Shown piece by piece: positions 26,463 through 34,512 of a stretch of 35,547 nt of DNA. Both the position numbers and the translations under genes were made by a program. The notes beneath the pieces were generated by a model. It was not told the DNA's origin. It saw only the letters and a list, made by a program, of their open reading frames with translations, and ran no database searches. The DNA is from an uncultured Erysipelotrichaceae bacterium. Lineage in GTDB: Bacteria; Bacillota_I; Bacilli_A; Erysipelotrichales; Erysipelotrichaceae. Every line of letters starts with the position of its first letter. The first letter of the stretch is position 1. The DNA is taken from NCBI GenBank assembly GCA_944326825.1, contig CALVFL010000007.1, positions 1-35,547 on the forward strand. The letters are read 5' to 3'.

Positions 26463-26909
26463 TCATAATTCATATCTCATGTATAGGACCGGATAGGGTT
26501 TTCCTTGATCGTCTAGTTCATTTCTTTGATATACCTTAAAGCCGATATGTTCATAAAAACCACTGGCTTCTGGATTATCTTCATTGACGGCAAGTTCATT
26601 CACGCCATATTTCGCTATACCATGCAAAAGCATCTTTTTGCCGATGCCCTGCCCTCTATATTCTGAAGCAACAAACAGCATTTCCAATTTGTTGTTTTCG
26701 ATGCCCATAAAAGCGACAGGAACTTTATTTTTGTCAGTATCAATGATCAAATGAGCTACATTGCTTAAGGCTTCTGGCACATATTCTTTCATTTCTAAAA
26801 TTTCTTCATTTTATAAAAAACGATGCGTTGCCCTTACTGAAGACTCCCAAACATTCAGCAGTTCTTTGATCAGTTTTTCGTTTCTTTCTTCTTGTCTGAT
26901 TTCTTTCAT
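26463..26909 (-). pseudogene. YjaB-like GNAT acetyltransferase with an in-frame stop
   Basis: Read from ATG 26909, the frame gives MKEIRQEERNEKLIK, then VWESSVRATHRFL, then a TAA, and continues without frame change as NEEILEMKEYVPEAL and on to GFKVYQRNELDDQGKPYP at the end. The whole closely follows E. coli YjaB (about 147 aa), which has a serine where the TAA stands (ATHDFLSAE). One base (TCA to TAA) explains the break. The downstream 109-residue ORF from 26792 has no ribosome-binding site and lacks the first strand and helix, so it is not a functional start. The gene is broken unless the stop is a sequence error. Confidence 0.82.
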
Positions 26910-26975
26910 ATCCTCAAATCTGGTATAAATACTGGTCCTTATAGGTCATAATTTATTATATAATGTGTACCATTT

Positions 26976-27005
26976 TTGTCATATATAAAAAATATAACTT
27001 ATATT
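26976..27005 (+). promoter_or_regulatory. Promoter of the gene at 27031
   Basis: TTGTCA (26976-26981) and TATATT (27000-27005) are 18 bases apart. AAGGAGG follows at 27017-27023 before the ATG at 27031. Confidence 0.45.
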
Positions 27006-27030
27006 AAAATATAGACAAGGAGGAAATAAT

Positions 27031-27831
27031 ATGATTTATAGTTTTAATGAAAGATTAGTTGTCGAGAATATGAACAAAGGGCCAGAAGAATTGGTGAATA
27101 TAATTAAGGAAAAGATTAATTATATTATGGGGCAAATAGGAGATGATTCAGATAAGGATCTTCCATGTCATGTTGAAGTAGAAAGTGATATTCTTAAATT
27201 TTCTTTTGATTGTCAAGATGACGTTGACAATTCTGTTAGATTAATCACTGAATTGATTGAATCTTTAAATGACACAAATTGGATCGTTTTAAACATAACG
27301 CATTGTTGCAGTGATGAATATGATGCTTGGGTAAAAAAACTAAAGAAATTGGATGAATCGGTTTTTGACCATTTAAGTTACTATTGTTATATTAGTTATG
27401 GTACAGATGAAACCGGAGATGTAAGTGTCTATAGAAAGAAAAATGGAAAAATACAAAAAGGTTTTATGGATAAATATGTTCCGACAAACGAAATCCCTGA
27501 AGGAAAATGGTATGGAGAACACTTGATATACAATGATGAGTACTCTGGGATAAATGAAAATGTAATGAAATTGATCGAAAAACTTCAAGATTATGTTGAA
27601 ATTGAAAGCAACGAGGAAGAATTTGATTTTTATGCTGATAAATTAGTAGATAATTGTCCGATGAAAGAAATGCTCGATTTGTTATTGGAAATTTATATTG
27701 AAGTTTATAAAGGCGAGGATATTGAAGACTTTTCACATAAATATGTAAAATTTGGAAAAAAAGACATGGATGTTTTAGTAGTTGATTTTCATTTGAAAGA
27801 AAAAAAATATGATATCCTATTAGCAGAATAA
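27031..27831 (+). CDS. Unrecognised 266-aa acidic protein
   Basis: I do not recognise this protein. It is soluble, acidic and has no signal peptide or membrane segment. It contains a Cys-Cys pair (THCCSDEYDAWVKKL) and a YYCYISYGTDETGDV strand region in the middle, and a helical C-terminal third. A strong AAGGAGG precedes the ATG. The gene is clearly more AT-rich than those to its left. A WYL regulator gene begins 14 bases after its stop, so the two are probably co-transcribed and the protein may be controlled by, or act with, that regulator. Confidence 0.75.
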   Translation: MIYSFNERLVVENMNKGPEELVNIIKEKINYIMGQIGDDSDKDLPCHVEVESDILKFSFDCQDDVDNSVRLITELIESLNDTNWIVLNITHCCSDEYDAWVKKLKKLDESVFDHLSYYCYISYGTDETGDVSVYRKKNGKIQKGFMDKYVPTNEIPEGKWYGEHLIYNDEYSGINENVMKLIEKLQDYVEIESNEEEFDFYADKLVDNCPMKEMLDLLLEIYIEVYKGEDIEDFSHKYVKFGKKDMDVLVVDFHLKEKKYDILLAE

Positions 27832-27844
27832 ATTATTCAAATAT

Positions 27845-28810
27845 ATGAAAAATGATAAAAATACCACATTATTACTTCTAGAAATATTTGAACGTTATAC
27901 TAATAAAGACAATCCATTATCAATAAAAGATATTATATTGAAATTAAGTGAGCATGGCGTTGAAATCGAGAGAAAAACTTTTTATAGAGAATATAAAAAG
28001 TTTTTAGCTTCAGGATATGACATCAAAAAAACCAACATCTTAGGAAGAAGCACAAAATATTATTTAGATAGATATTCATTTACCAGTACAGAAGCAATGA
28101 TTTTAATGGATGTTGTAGGTTCTTGCGATATTTTAACTGATTATCAGTATGAACAAATAGTGGATAAGATAAGATATACTCAAACTCAAAAAGATGCTGA
28201 TAGTTTAGATGAAATCCCATTTGTAAAAAGCATGAGCAATACAAATAATTATCTGGGTAATCTTGAAAAAATATCGAAAGCAATAAAAGAAAAGCTTAAG
28301 ATAAGGTTCAGAATGACTACTAAAGATAGATATGGAAACACTATTTTAAGAAGAGATGGAAAATATTACAGTTTTGAACCTTATCATCTAGTTTATAGAA
28401 ATAATAAGTATTATGTTGTCGGATTGATGAATGACCATGACCAAATTGGTAGTTGTCGAGTTGACAGATTGACCGATTTGGAAATAACAATATATAAATG
28501 TCGATATTTTGATAACTATAGCAATATTGAAACCCTTATCAACAATATCGATGATATGTTTTTTGGTAAGGAAATCTTTGTCGATATTATAACTGAAGAA
28601 AAATATTCCTACTTAATTTTTGATTTATTTCACGATGTTAATTTCTTAGATTACAATAATGGCTATGTGGTTTATAGAATAAAGGAATATTATTCTGATA
28701 AATTAGTAGATGAGTTAATTTCTTATAGTTTTTTGACTGTCATATCGCCTTCTGATGTTGTAGAAAAGATCAAGCATAAGATAAAGTTGATCAATGAGAG
28801 ATATAACTAA
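27845..28810 (+). CDS. WYL-domain transcriptional regulator
   Basis: This 321-aa cytosolic regulator has an N-terminal winged helix-turn-helix (about 8-75, with SIKDIILKLSEHGVEIERKTFYREYKKF). The WYL ligand-binding domain core, about 174-212, reads YYSFEPYHLVYRNNKYYVVGL followed by SCRVDRLTDLEI. A WCX-like C-terminal part follows to the end. WYL regulators sense nucleic-acid or nucleotide ligands and often control accessory or defence loci; that is family knowledge and not shown here. No ribosome-binding site is visible before the ATG, 14 bases after the previous gene. Confidence 0.88.
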   Translation: MKNDKNTTLLLLEIFERYTNKDNPLSIKDIILKLSEHGVEIERKTFYREYKKFLASGYDIKKTNILGRSTKYYLDRYSFTSTEAMILMDVVGSCDILTDYQYEQIVDKIRYTQTQKDADSLDEIPFVKSMSNTNNYLGNLEKISKAIKEKLKIRFRMTTKDRYGNTILRRDGKYYSFEPYHLVYRNNKYYVVGLMNDHDQIGSCRVDRLTDLEITIYKCRYFDNYSNIETLINNIDDMFFGKEIFVDIITEEKYSYLIFDLFHDVNFLDYNNGYVVYRIKEYYSDKLVDELISYSFLTVISPSDVVEKIKHKIKLINERYN

Positions 28811-29203
28811 ATTGTTTTCGTAAATAGCAAATTATTTTATTTTGTAGTAAACTAGTTACATAAAACAACATTATATTTAAATATTTTAGAGGTAAAACAA
28901 GGTATATCCTCTTGAATGTTATAAAAAGAAATTATTATATTTAAATATCCTTTGTTATCTAATAAAACCGGATTAGTTCCGGTAAATAAACCGGTGTTGC
29001 CCTTTTATTTAAAACGATCGAATTATTGAAGAAGTAAATATGGCGATCAATACCAACAATTAAAAATGGATCAACTTTTTGAAAATGTATATATAAGAAA
29101 GGTTCTTTTGTTAGAAATCTAAAATGGCTTAATAGATTATATTTTGATTGATAGTTGATCTATTGTTATTGCATAGTGATTAGATGAAAAGTGAGGTTTA
29201 TAA
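28811..29203. other. 393-base AT-rich intergenic region before the radical SAM gene
   Basis: No convincing gene is present. There is a direct repeat ATTATATTTAAATAT near 28870 and 28935, and a small inverted repeat ACCGGA (28967-28972)/TCCGGT (28978-28983) followed by another ACCGGT at 28990-28995. The last could be a regulatory hairpin or operator. A promoter for the radical SAM gene must lie here, but several AT-rich hexamers compete and none stands out. Confidence 0.5.
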
Positions 29204-30268
29204 GTGCGTTATATAATAGTTGATAAAAAATATAGTTTCGTAAGTTTTTTCGATACTGACGATGGCACATATATAAGAACAGGAATTTTAGACTCCGAAG
29301 GAAAAGACACAGGTATTGATCCATTTATGGCGTCTTATCCTCATCTTATTGATGTCGGGATAATGGGACATTGTATTCATGGTAAAACCGGACTTTGTTC
29401 TAAAGCTGGAATCGAGTGTTACCAAAGTGGTATGCTTGTAGAGAAGCCAAATATGACAGTAGATAATTTTAAAAAGATAGTCCATCAGTCCCGGGGCAAG
29501 TGCAATCAAATAGCACTGGGGGGAAGAGGAGATCCTGATCAGCATGAGAATTTTGAAGAATTTTTAAAAATATCTAGAGAGAATCAAATTGTTCCTAATT
29601 TTACAACCTCAGGATATGGTCTTACTTTAAGCAGTGCAAAACTATGCAAAGAGTATTGTGGAGCCGTGGCTGTAAGTTGGTACAGAAGTGAATATACCAT
29701 CAAAGCTATAAATATACTACTAGATGTAGGGGTAAAGACAAATATACATTTTGTTTTAGGCAACAACAGTATAGACGAGGCAATTGATCGATTAAAAAGA
29801 AATGATTTTCCAAAGGGAATCAATGCTGTGATATTTCTTCTGCACAAACCAGTCGGACAGGGAACCGATAAAAATGTAATAAACGTTAAAGATCCTAGAT
29901 TATTAGAATTCTTCTCGCTTATAGATATTAGACATCCGTTTAAAATAGGCGTAGATAGTTGTACTGTTCCTGGTATCTTTAATTTTAGCGAGAAAATTAG
30001 ACAAGAATCAATCGATAGTTGTGAAGCAGGAAGATTTAGTTGCTATATTGATTCGGATATGAACATGATGCCGTGTAGTTTTGATCAAAAACAAGAATTT
30101 AAAATATCTATCAAACACTTAAGTATAGAAAAAGCTTGGAACAGCAAACCTTTTGATAAGTTTAGAAATAAGATGCATTCAGCTTGTCCAAATTGCGATA
30201 AAAGGAATTTATGCTTAGGCGGATGTCCTATTGTGCCTAAAATTGTTTTATGTGAGAATAAATTGTAG
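29204..30268 (+). CDS. Radical SAM/SPASM enzyme, probable peptide or protein modifier
   Basis: This 354-aa cytosolic iron-sulfur enzyme has a C-terminal SPASM domain matching the family pattern: Cys273, Cys291, then C-x2-C-x5-C-x3-C at Cys328, 331, 337 and 341, and Cys350. Such domains hold auxiliary clusters in peptide-modifying radical SAM enzymes. The N-terminal cluster region is unusual. Instead of C-x3-C-x2-C there are Cys57, Cys65 and Cys72 (C-x7-C-x6-C) in a GHCIHGKTGLCSKAGIEC stretch. ALGGRGDP (104-111) stands for the GGE motif. The start is GTG, eight bases after GAGG. The next gene, 31 bases downstream, encodes an LRR protein with a serine-rich conserved-looking N-terminus and is the obvious candidate substrate. 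Confidence 0.85.
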   Translation: MRYIIVDKKYSFVSFFDTDDGTYIRTGILDSEGKDTGIDPFMASYPHLIDVGIMGHCIHGKTGLCSKAGIECYQSGMLVEKPNMTVDNFKKIVHQSRGKCNQIALGGRGDPDQHENFEEFLKISRENQIVPNFTTSGYGLTLSSAKLCKEYCGAVAVSWYRSEYTIKAINILLDVGVKTNIHFVLGNNSIDEAIDRLKRNDFPKGINAVIFLLHKPVGQGTDKNVINVKDPRLLEFFSLIDIRHPFKIGVDSCTVPGIFNFSEKIRQESIDSCEAGRFSCYIDSDMNMMPCSFDQKQEFKISIKHLSIEKAWNSKPFDKFRNKMHSACPNCDKRNLCLGGCPIVPKIVLCENKL

Positions 30269-30299
30269 TATTTATTGTTTTTAATGAGAGGGGAATTTT

Positions 30300-32948
30300 A
30301 TGAAATTTAGAACTGATTTTGTCACAAATTCAAGTAGTAGCAGTTTCATTACTGTATTACTTGAAACGGAATCCGAAACGCTCGAAAGCACATTTTTATC
30401 ATATGATGGATATGGCTATTTTGTCGGCGAAAATATTAATACTAAAAAGTTAAGCAAAGCCCTAGATACATGCGAGAATGGCGAAGAGTTTATTGAGGTA
30501 TTAAACGATAATTTAAATGAAAATTTCAAGTGTTGGTATGAAAACGAAGCCTCGACCGAGTATAAAAAGATTTTAGATATTGAAGACTTTGATGAAGTTA
30601 TTCGCCTAGAAATCAGGGAAGAAGTGGGCTCTGGCACTTATGGTAACAAATGGGAATATGTAAAAGAATTTAACGAAGGCAATGAAAGAGTTTTACAGTA
30701 TGAAAATTACAATGCCTTGGATGATACTAATCTATGGTCAGATGAAAAAATAGCTTTTTATAAAGTGTTGAAAGATCTAGACAAAGGAAAGCACAATAAT
30801 AAAATAAAAGCTTTCATAGATTCAATACAGTTAGTTTCTGCTAAAAGTCTAACTTTGCCACAAGGTTATACGTCCTTTTCAGGAGTTTCGTATAAAAATC
30901 TTGTTTTGCTAAATATACCAGAAGGGATAACAAAAACAGCAGAAGACCGTTCTTGTTATAATGATGCCAAGAATCTAATTTATGTTGATTTACCACAAAG
31001 TTTAAAAATGCTTGGTAGAATTTTCCGTGGCTGCGAAAAAATAACTTTTATAACTATTCCGAACAGGGTTAAAAGGATATATTCACATTCTTTTCAAGAT
31101 TGTATTAATTTAAGGTCTATTAAATTGAATGAAGGATTGAAGAAAATTGATGAGCATGCTTTTGCCGGATGCACAAGCTTAAAACATGTCGTTATTCCCC
31201 AAAGTGTAATTGAGATAGGAAAATGTGCATTTACTTCATGTGCCAATCTTGAAAAAGTATATATACCAAGAACTATTGAAAAAGTTGCTTATGATGCTTT
31301 TTATGGCTGTGCCAAGAATGAAAAAGACCTCATAATCTATTACGATGACAAAGAGGAAATAGAAGTGACAGAAATCCTTGAAATTGATGGGTATATTTTT
31401 GATAAAAAGCTAAAAACTATTATCATACCAGAAGGGGTTACTTCTATAGGAGATGATGCTTTTGCAGGGTGTGAAAATCTCTTGTCTATTGTATTGCCAA
31501 AATCAGTTATAAGTATAGGCAAGAATGCTTTTTTTGGATGTAAAAATCTAGAAACAATAGTTTTACCAGAAAAGTTAAAAGAAATAGGTGATAATGCTTT
31601 CTTAGGATGCAAAAGCTTAAAGAACATCGAATTGCCTGATACTGTAGATACAATCGGAAAGATGGCATTTGCTTCTTGTACTTCTTTGGAATCTATAAGT
31701 ATTCCCAAACATATCAAAGAGATCAGGGAGTACTTGTTCGCAGAGTGCAATGCTTTGAAATCAATAAGCATTCCTGAAGGAGTTAAGGAAATAGCCGAAG
31801 GTGTTTTTAACGGTTGCACTTCTCTTGAATCCATCGTGATACCAGATAGTGTATCTATGATAGGAAAATATGCTTTTTCTTCTTGCGACAATCTCACATC
31901 AATAAATATCCCTAAGAGTTTAAAAGTGTTTAATGGTTTTTCTAAATTTAAAAATATAAACTCATTAATTATTCCAGAAACCATAAAAGAAATTGGAGAG
32001 AGTGCATTTGAGTTTTGTTTAAATATTAAGTCATTGGTTATTCCTGAGGGAATAACCAAAATAGGCAAAAATGCATTTGCCAGTTGTTATAATCTAAAAT
32101 CTGTTGTTATTCCTGACAGTGTAACTAAAATTGAAAATAATGCCTTTTTTAAATGCGTGAAACTTGCAAAGGCTATTTTACCTGCTGGTTTAACTAAGGT
32201 TGGAGAATCAGTTTTTAAAGGATGCGAAAATCTTGCATCTATTAACATTCCTGAAGGAGTGACTGCGATAGGTAAAGAGTCCTTTAGTGGTTGTTCAAGC
32301 CTTACTTCAATCACTATACCAGAAGGTGTAACCAAGATAGGTAATTATGCTTTTAGTGGTTGCTCAGGCATTACATCAATTAACATTCCTGAAGGAGTGA
32401 CTGAAATTGGTGAACTTGCTTTTAGTGGTTGTTCAAGCCTTACTTCAATCGTCATACCAGAAGGCGTAACCAAGATAGGTGATTATGCCTTTAGTGGTTG
32501 CAAGAATCTCATTTCTACTATAATGCCAAGCAATTTAACCAAAATAGACGATTATAATTATTTTAGTGGTTGTTCAAGCCTTACTTCAATCACTATACCA
32601 GAAGGCGTAACTAAAATAGGTCAGTCTGCTTTTATTGGTTGTTCCGGCATTACATCTATTAACATTCCTGAAGGAGTGACAGAAATAGGCGGATGGGCTT
32701 TTAGTGGTTGTTCAAGCCTCACTTCAGTCGTTATACCAGAAGGCGTAACTAAGATAGGCGAGTATGCTTTTAGAGGTTGTTCAAACATCGTTTCAATCAT
32801 TATTCCAAAAAGCGTTAACAAAATATCTACGTATGCTTTTAGTGGTTGCAAAAATCTTTCTTCAGTTATTATTTCAAATAGCACTAAATACAATGAACAT
32901 AAGGTTTTTGAAGGCTGTAAAAAACTGAGTAATATAACACATTATTGA
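30300..32948 (+). CDS. BspA/TpLRR-type leucine-rich-repeat protein with N-terminal TDFVTNSSSSSF motif
   Basis: This 882-aa protein has three parts. Residues 1-20 read MKFRTDFVTNSSSSSFITVL. A unique acidic domain of about 180 residues follows. About 28 tandem 23-residue TpLRR repeats of the form L-x-SI-x-IPEGVTKIG-x-x-AF-x-GC-x-x then run from about residue 200 to the end. Unlike most BspA-like proteins it has no signal peptide, membrane anchor or sorting signal, so it should be cytosolic. I recall the DFVTNSSSSSF block at the N-termini of otherwise unrelated proteins in anaerobes, which would make it a tag and not part of the LRR fold. GAGAGGGG precedes the ATG, 31 bases after the radical SAM gene, so the two are probably one operon. 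The last ten repeats contain a nearly exact DNA duplication. Confidence 0.9.
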   Translation: MKFRTDFVTNSSSSSFITVLLETESETLESTFLSYDGYGYFVGENINTKKLSKALDTCENGEEFIEVLNDNLNENFKCWYENEASTEYKKILDIEDFDEVIRLEIREEVGSGTYGNKWEYVKEFNEGNERVLQYENYNALDDTNLWSDEKIAFYKVLKDLDKGKHNNKIKAFIDSIQLVSAKSLTLPQGYTSFSGVSYKNLVLLNIPEGITKTAEDRSCYNDAKNLIYVDLPQSLKMLGRIFRGCEKITFITIPNRVKRIYSHSFQDCINLRSIKLNEGLKKIDEHAFAGCTSLKHVVIPQSVIEIGKCAFTSCANLEKVYIPRTIEKVAYDAFYGCAKNEKDLIIYYDDKEEIEVTEILEIDGYIFDKKLKTIIIPEGVTSIGDDAFAGCENLLSIVLPKSVISIGKNAFFGCKNLETIVLPEKLKEIGDNAFLGCKSLKNIELPDTVDTIGKMAFASCTSLESISIPKHIKEIREYLFAECNALKSISIPEGVKEIAEGVFNGCTSLESIVIPDSVSMIGKYAFSSCDNLTSINIPKSLKVFNGFSKFKNINSLIIPETIKEIGESAFEFCLNIKSLVIPEGITKIGKNAFASCYNLKSVVIPDSVTKIENNAFFKCVKLAKAILPAGLTKVGESVFKGCENLASINIPEGVTAIGKESFSGCSSLTSITIPEGVTKIGNYAFSGCSGITSINIPEGVTEIGELAFSGCSSLTSIVIPEGVTKIGDYAFSGCKNLISTIMPSNLTKIDDYNYFSGCSSLTSITIPEGVTKIGQSAFIGCSGITSINIPEGVTEIGGWAFSGCSSLTSVVIPEGVTKIGEYAFRGCSNIVSIIIPKSVNKISTYAFSGCKNLSSVIISNSTKYNEHKVFEGCKKLSNITHY
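32283..32779 (+). repeat. Internal duplication in the LRR gene
   Basis: A block of about 218 bases starting TTTAGTGGTTGTTCAAGCC at 32283 recurs at 32562, an offset of 279 bases (93 codons). The two copies encode the same order of repeats (SSLTSITIPEGVTKIG, SGITSINIPEGVTEIG, SSLTSI/VVIPEGVTKIG). The high DNA identity, well beyond that of the other repeats, points to recent duplication. Confidence 0.8.
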
Positions 32949-33221
32949 AAAAACTTAACCACCATTTATCTATACAAATATATAAAAATTATATAGCATG
33001 GCCATTACAATTATTGGGTTTTTGAATGTGACTAACAGTTTGATGATAAAATATTATACTCTTTTATTAAAGGATTATATAAGATTGAAGAAGATGCCAA
33101 ATCAGTTCTAAAATAAAACAATAGATTTTTATCAAATGATTGAATAATTTAAAACAAAATGGAATGTGTTATAACAAACTATAAAGAGTAAAACAATTAG
33201 GCTGAGTTGTTAAAGTGTTGA
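32949..33221. other. AT-rich intergenic region with a possible gene remnant
   Basis: About 270 bases without a gene. An open stretch at 33036-33116 would encode a 26-residue helical tail ending EEDAKSVLK and a stop. It has no start codon of its own, so it may be the end of a decayed gene. Nothing else is recognisable. Confidence 0.35.
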
Positions 33222-33227
33222 TATAAT
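33219..33227 (+). promoter_or_regulatory. Extended -10 promoter for a leaderless gene at 33235
   Basis: TGATATAAT (33219-33227) is a perfect extended -10, seven bases before the ATG. No clear -35 is visible at the right distance, which is common for extended -10 promoters. No ribosome-binding site lies between. Confidence 0.6.
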
Positions 33228-33234
33228 TGTAAGT

Positions 33235-34401
33235 ATGAAATATTTGGAATTGTTTTTAAGCGATAGGATAAAGGGAATATATAAAACCAGATTGACTGGC
33301 AATACCTTGTATCTCAACAAAGATTTTAAAATCAAGAAGTTATCTGTCAATGGCAAAGAAGCTGCTCATAAGATAACTAAAAATGATTGCTGGCAAAGCA
33401 TTACTTTTGATGAACCTGGTGATGTTTATTTAGAATATGAGGGAGTACTAGATGGCGCAAGCGGGTTATGTCCCTATGTCAAAGAAAAGACCAGTGATGA
33501 TTTTTATATTCTAAGATATGAAACGCTTTATTATCCTTTGGAATATGAAGTGGGATCAGAAGAATTCATAAGCCATTATCTATATCCGCAAAAAGAAGAT
33601 TTTTTTAAAGTAAATGTCAGAATAAATGATGAAAGAAAGATCTTGTCTGATCTGGTGTATAAAGAGGACGGCTATTATGGTCCTAATCCTGTCTTTATTA
33701 TTGGTCACTATCATAAAACGACCGCTTATTTCGGCAATATCTATCATTTAGATCTTTCGGATAAGATTATAGATAAAGGTGTAGCTCTTATCAAAAACGC
33801 CAATGAGATATTAAGAGTCTATCATGATGTAACTTTAAAAGATCTCAATCTTTATATCATGCCTGAAGGTTATGGCAGCTTTGTGATGAATGGTGAGCAG
33901 GTTTCCCTTTTTATAACTGTGGATTCCTTTTTAGATCCCCACTATCTCATCCATGAATTGACCCATCTTCATTGGAATCCCAAGTGTGATCCTAAGATCC
34001 AGAATGTCCGCTTCTTTGATGAAGCCATAAGCCAATATTTAACTTTGAAAATATTAGATAAACTAAAGATACAAAGTACCAAAGATACCGAAAAAGAATA
34101 TATCAATACTTATCGTACATATATCAATGAATATGGTTATATCCCTTCTCCGATCCTTGAATATGCAAGCAAAGGAAATGGTGATCTGAGTTATTCTTTT
34201 GGAGCACTGGCTTTACTGACGATCGATAAAAGAGTAGGCGAAGTTAAAATGACTTCTGTTTTAAGAGAAATTATCAATAGTGACACTCTTATTGATTTTG
34301 ATGTCTTTAAGAATAAATTTGTAAATATCGAGGATATTTGGCATGACTTCTTTATTAGTAACGATTATTCTGATAAAATACTTGTTGAAGGTCAAGAATG
34401 A
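33235..34401 (+). CDS. M1-like gluzincin metallopeptidase
   Basis: This 388-aa protein has the full M1-family zinc signature HExxH-x18-E: His240, Glu241 and His244 in LIHELTHLHW and Glu263 in FFDEAISQYL. The N-terminal ~170 residues are beta-rich, like the saddle domain of M1 aminopeptidases. The GAMEN exopeptidase motif is not found; GYGSFVMNG stands in that area. There is no signal peptide. Full-length M1 aminopeptidases are 600-900 aa, so this is a compact form that lacks the C-terminal helical domain. The promoter's -10 lies seven bases before the ATG. Codon use and composition return to those of the chromosome backbone. Confidence 0.75.
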   Translation: MKYLELFLSDRIKGIYKTRLTGNTLYLNKDFKIKKLSVNGKEAAHKITKNDCWQSITFDEPGDVYLEYEGVLDGASGLCPYVKEKTSDDFYILRYETLYYPLEYEVGSEEFISHYLYPQKEDFFKVNVRINDERKILSDLVYKEDGYYGPNPVFIIGHYHKTTAYFGNIYHLDLSDKIIDKGVALIKNANEILRVYHDVTLKDLNLYIMPEGYGSFVMNGEQVSLFITVDSFLDPHYLIHELTHLHWNPKCDPKIQNVRFFDEAISQYLTLKILDKLKIQSTKDTEKEYINTYRTYINEYGYIPSPILEYASKGNGDLSYSFGALALLTIDKRVGEVKMTSVLREIINSDTLIDFDVFKNKFVNIEDIWHDFFISNDYSDKILVEGQE

Positions 34402-34408
34402 TCTTGCT

Positions 34409-34453
34409 TGTCTCCCTAGTTAAATGGATATAACGAGCCCCTCCTAAGGGCTA
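34409..34453 (+). repeat. Partial copy of tRNA-Arg (5' part only)
   Basis: These 45 bases are identical to 34639-34683, the first 44 bases of the intact tRNA-Arg plus one base before it. They comprise the acceptor 5' strand, D arm and complete anticodon arm with CTCCTAA. Beyond 34453 the sequence diverges and the variable loop, T arm and acceptor 3' strand are missing, so it cannot make a tRNA. Confidence 0.85.
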
Positions 34454-34512
34454 GGTGGAACAAACGCCTTTTGATATGATAACTAGATAAAATTGAATAG
34501 ATTTTTAAGAAT

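Noticed and set aside
26463..26792. Intact 109-aa acetyltransferase
   Set aside because: The frame continues upstream through a single TAA to a full YjaB-like N-terminus, and the internal ATG has no ribosome-binding site, so a broken gene is the better reading.
31340..32068. 242-residue minus-strand ORF inside the LRR gene
   Set aside because: It is an antisense shadow made long by the periodic repeat codons; the plus-strand LRR protein is clearly real.
32283..32779. CRISPR-like regular repeats
   Set aside because: The periodicity is 69 bases (23 codons), is in frame and encodes LRR units; there are no unique spacers.
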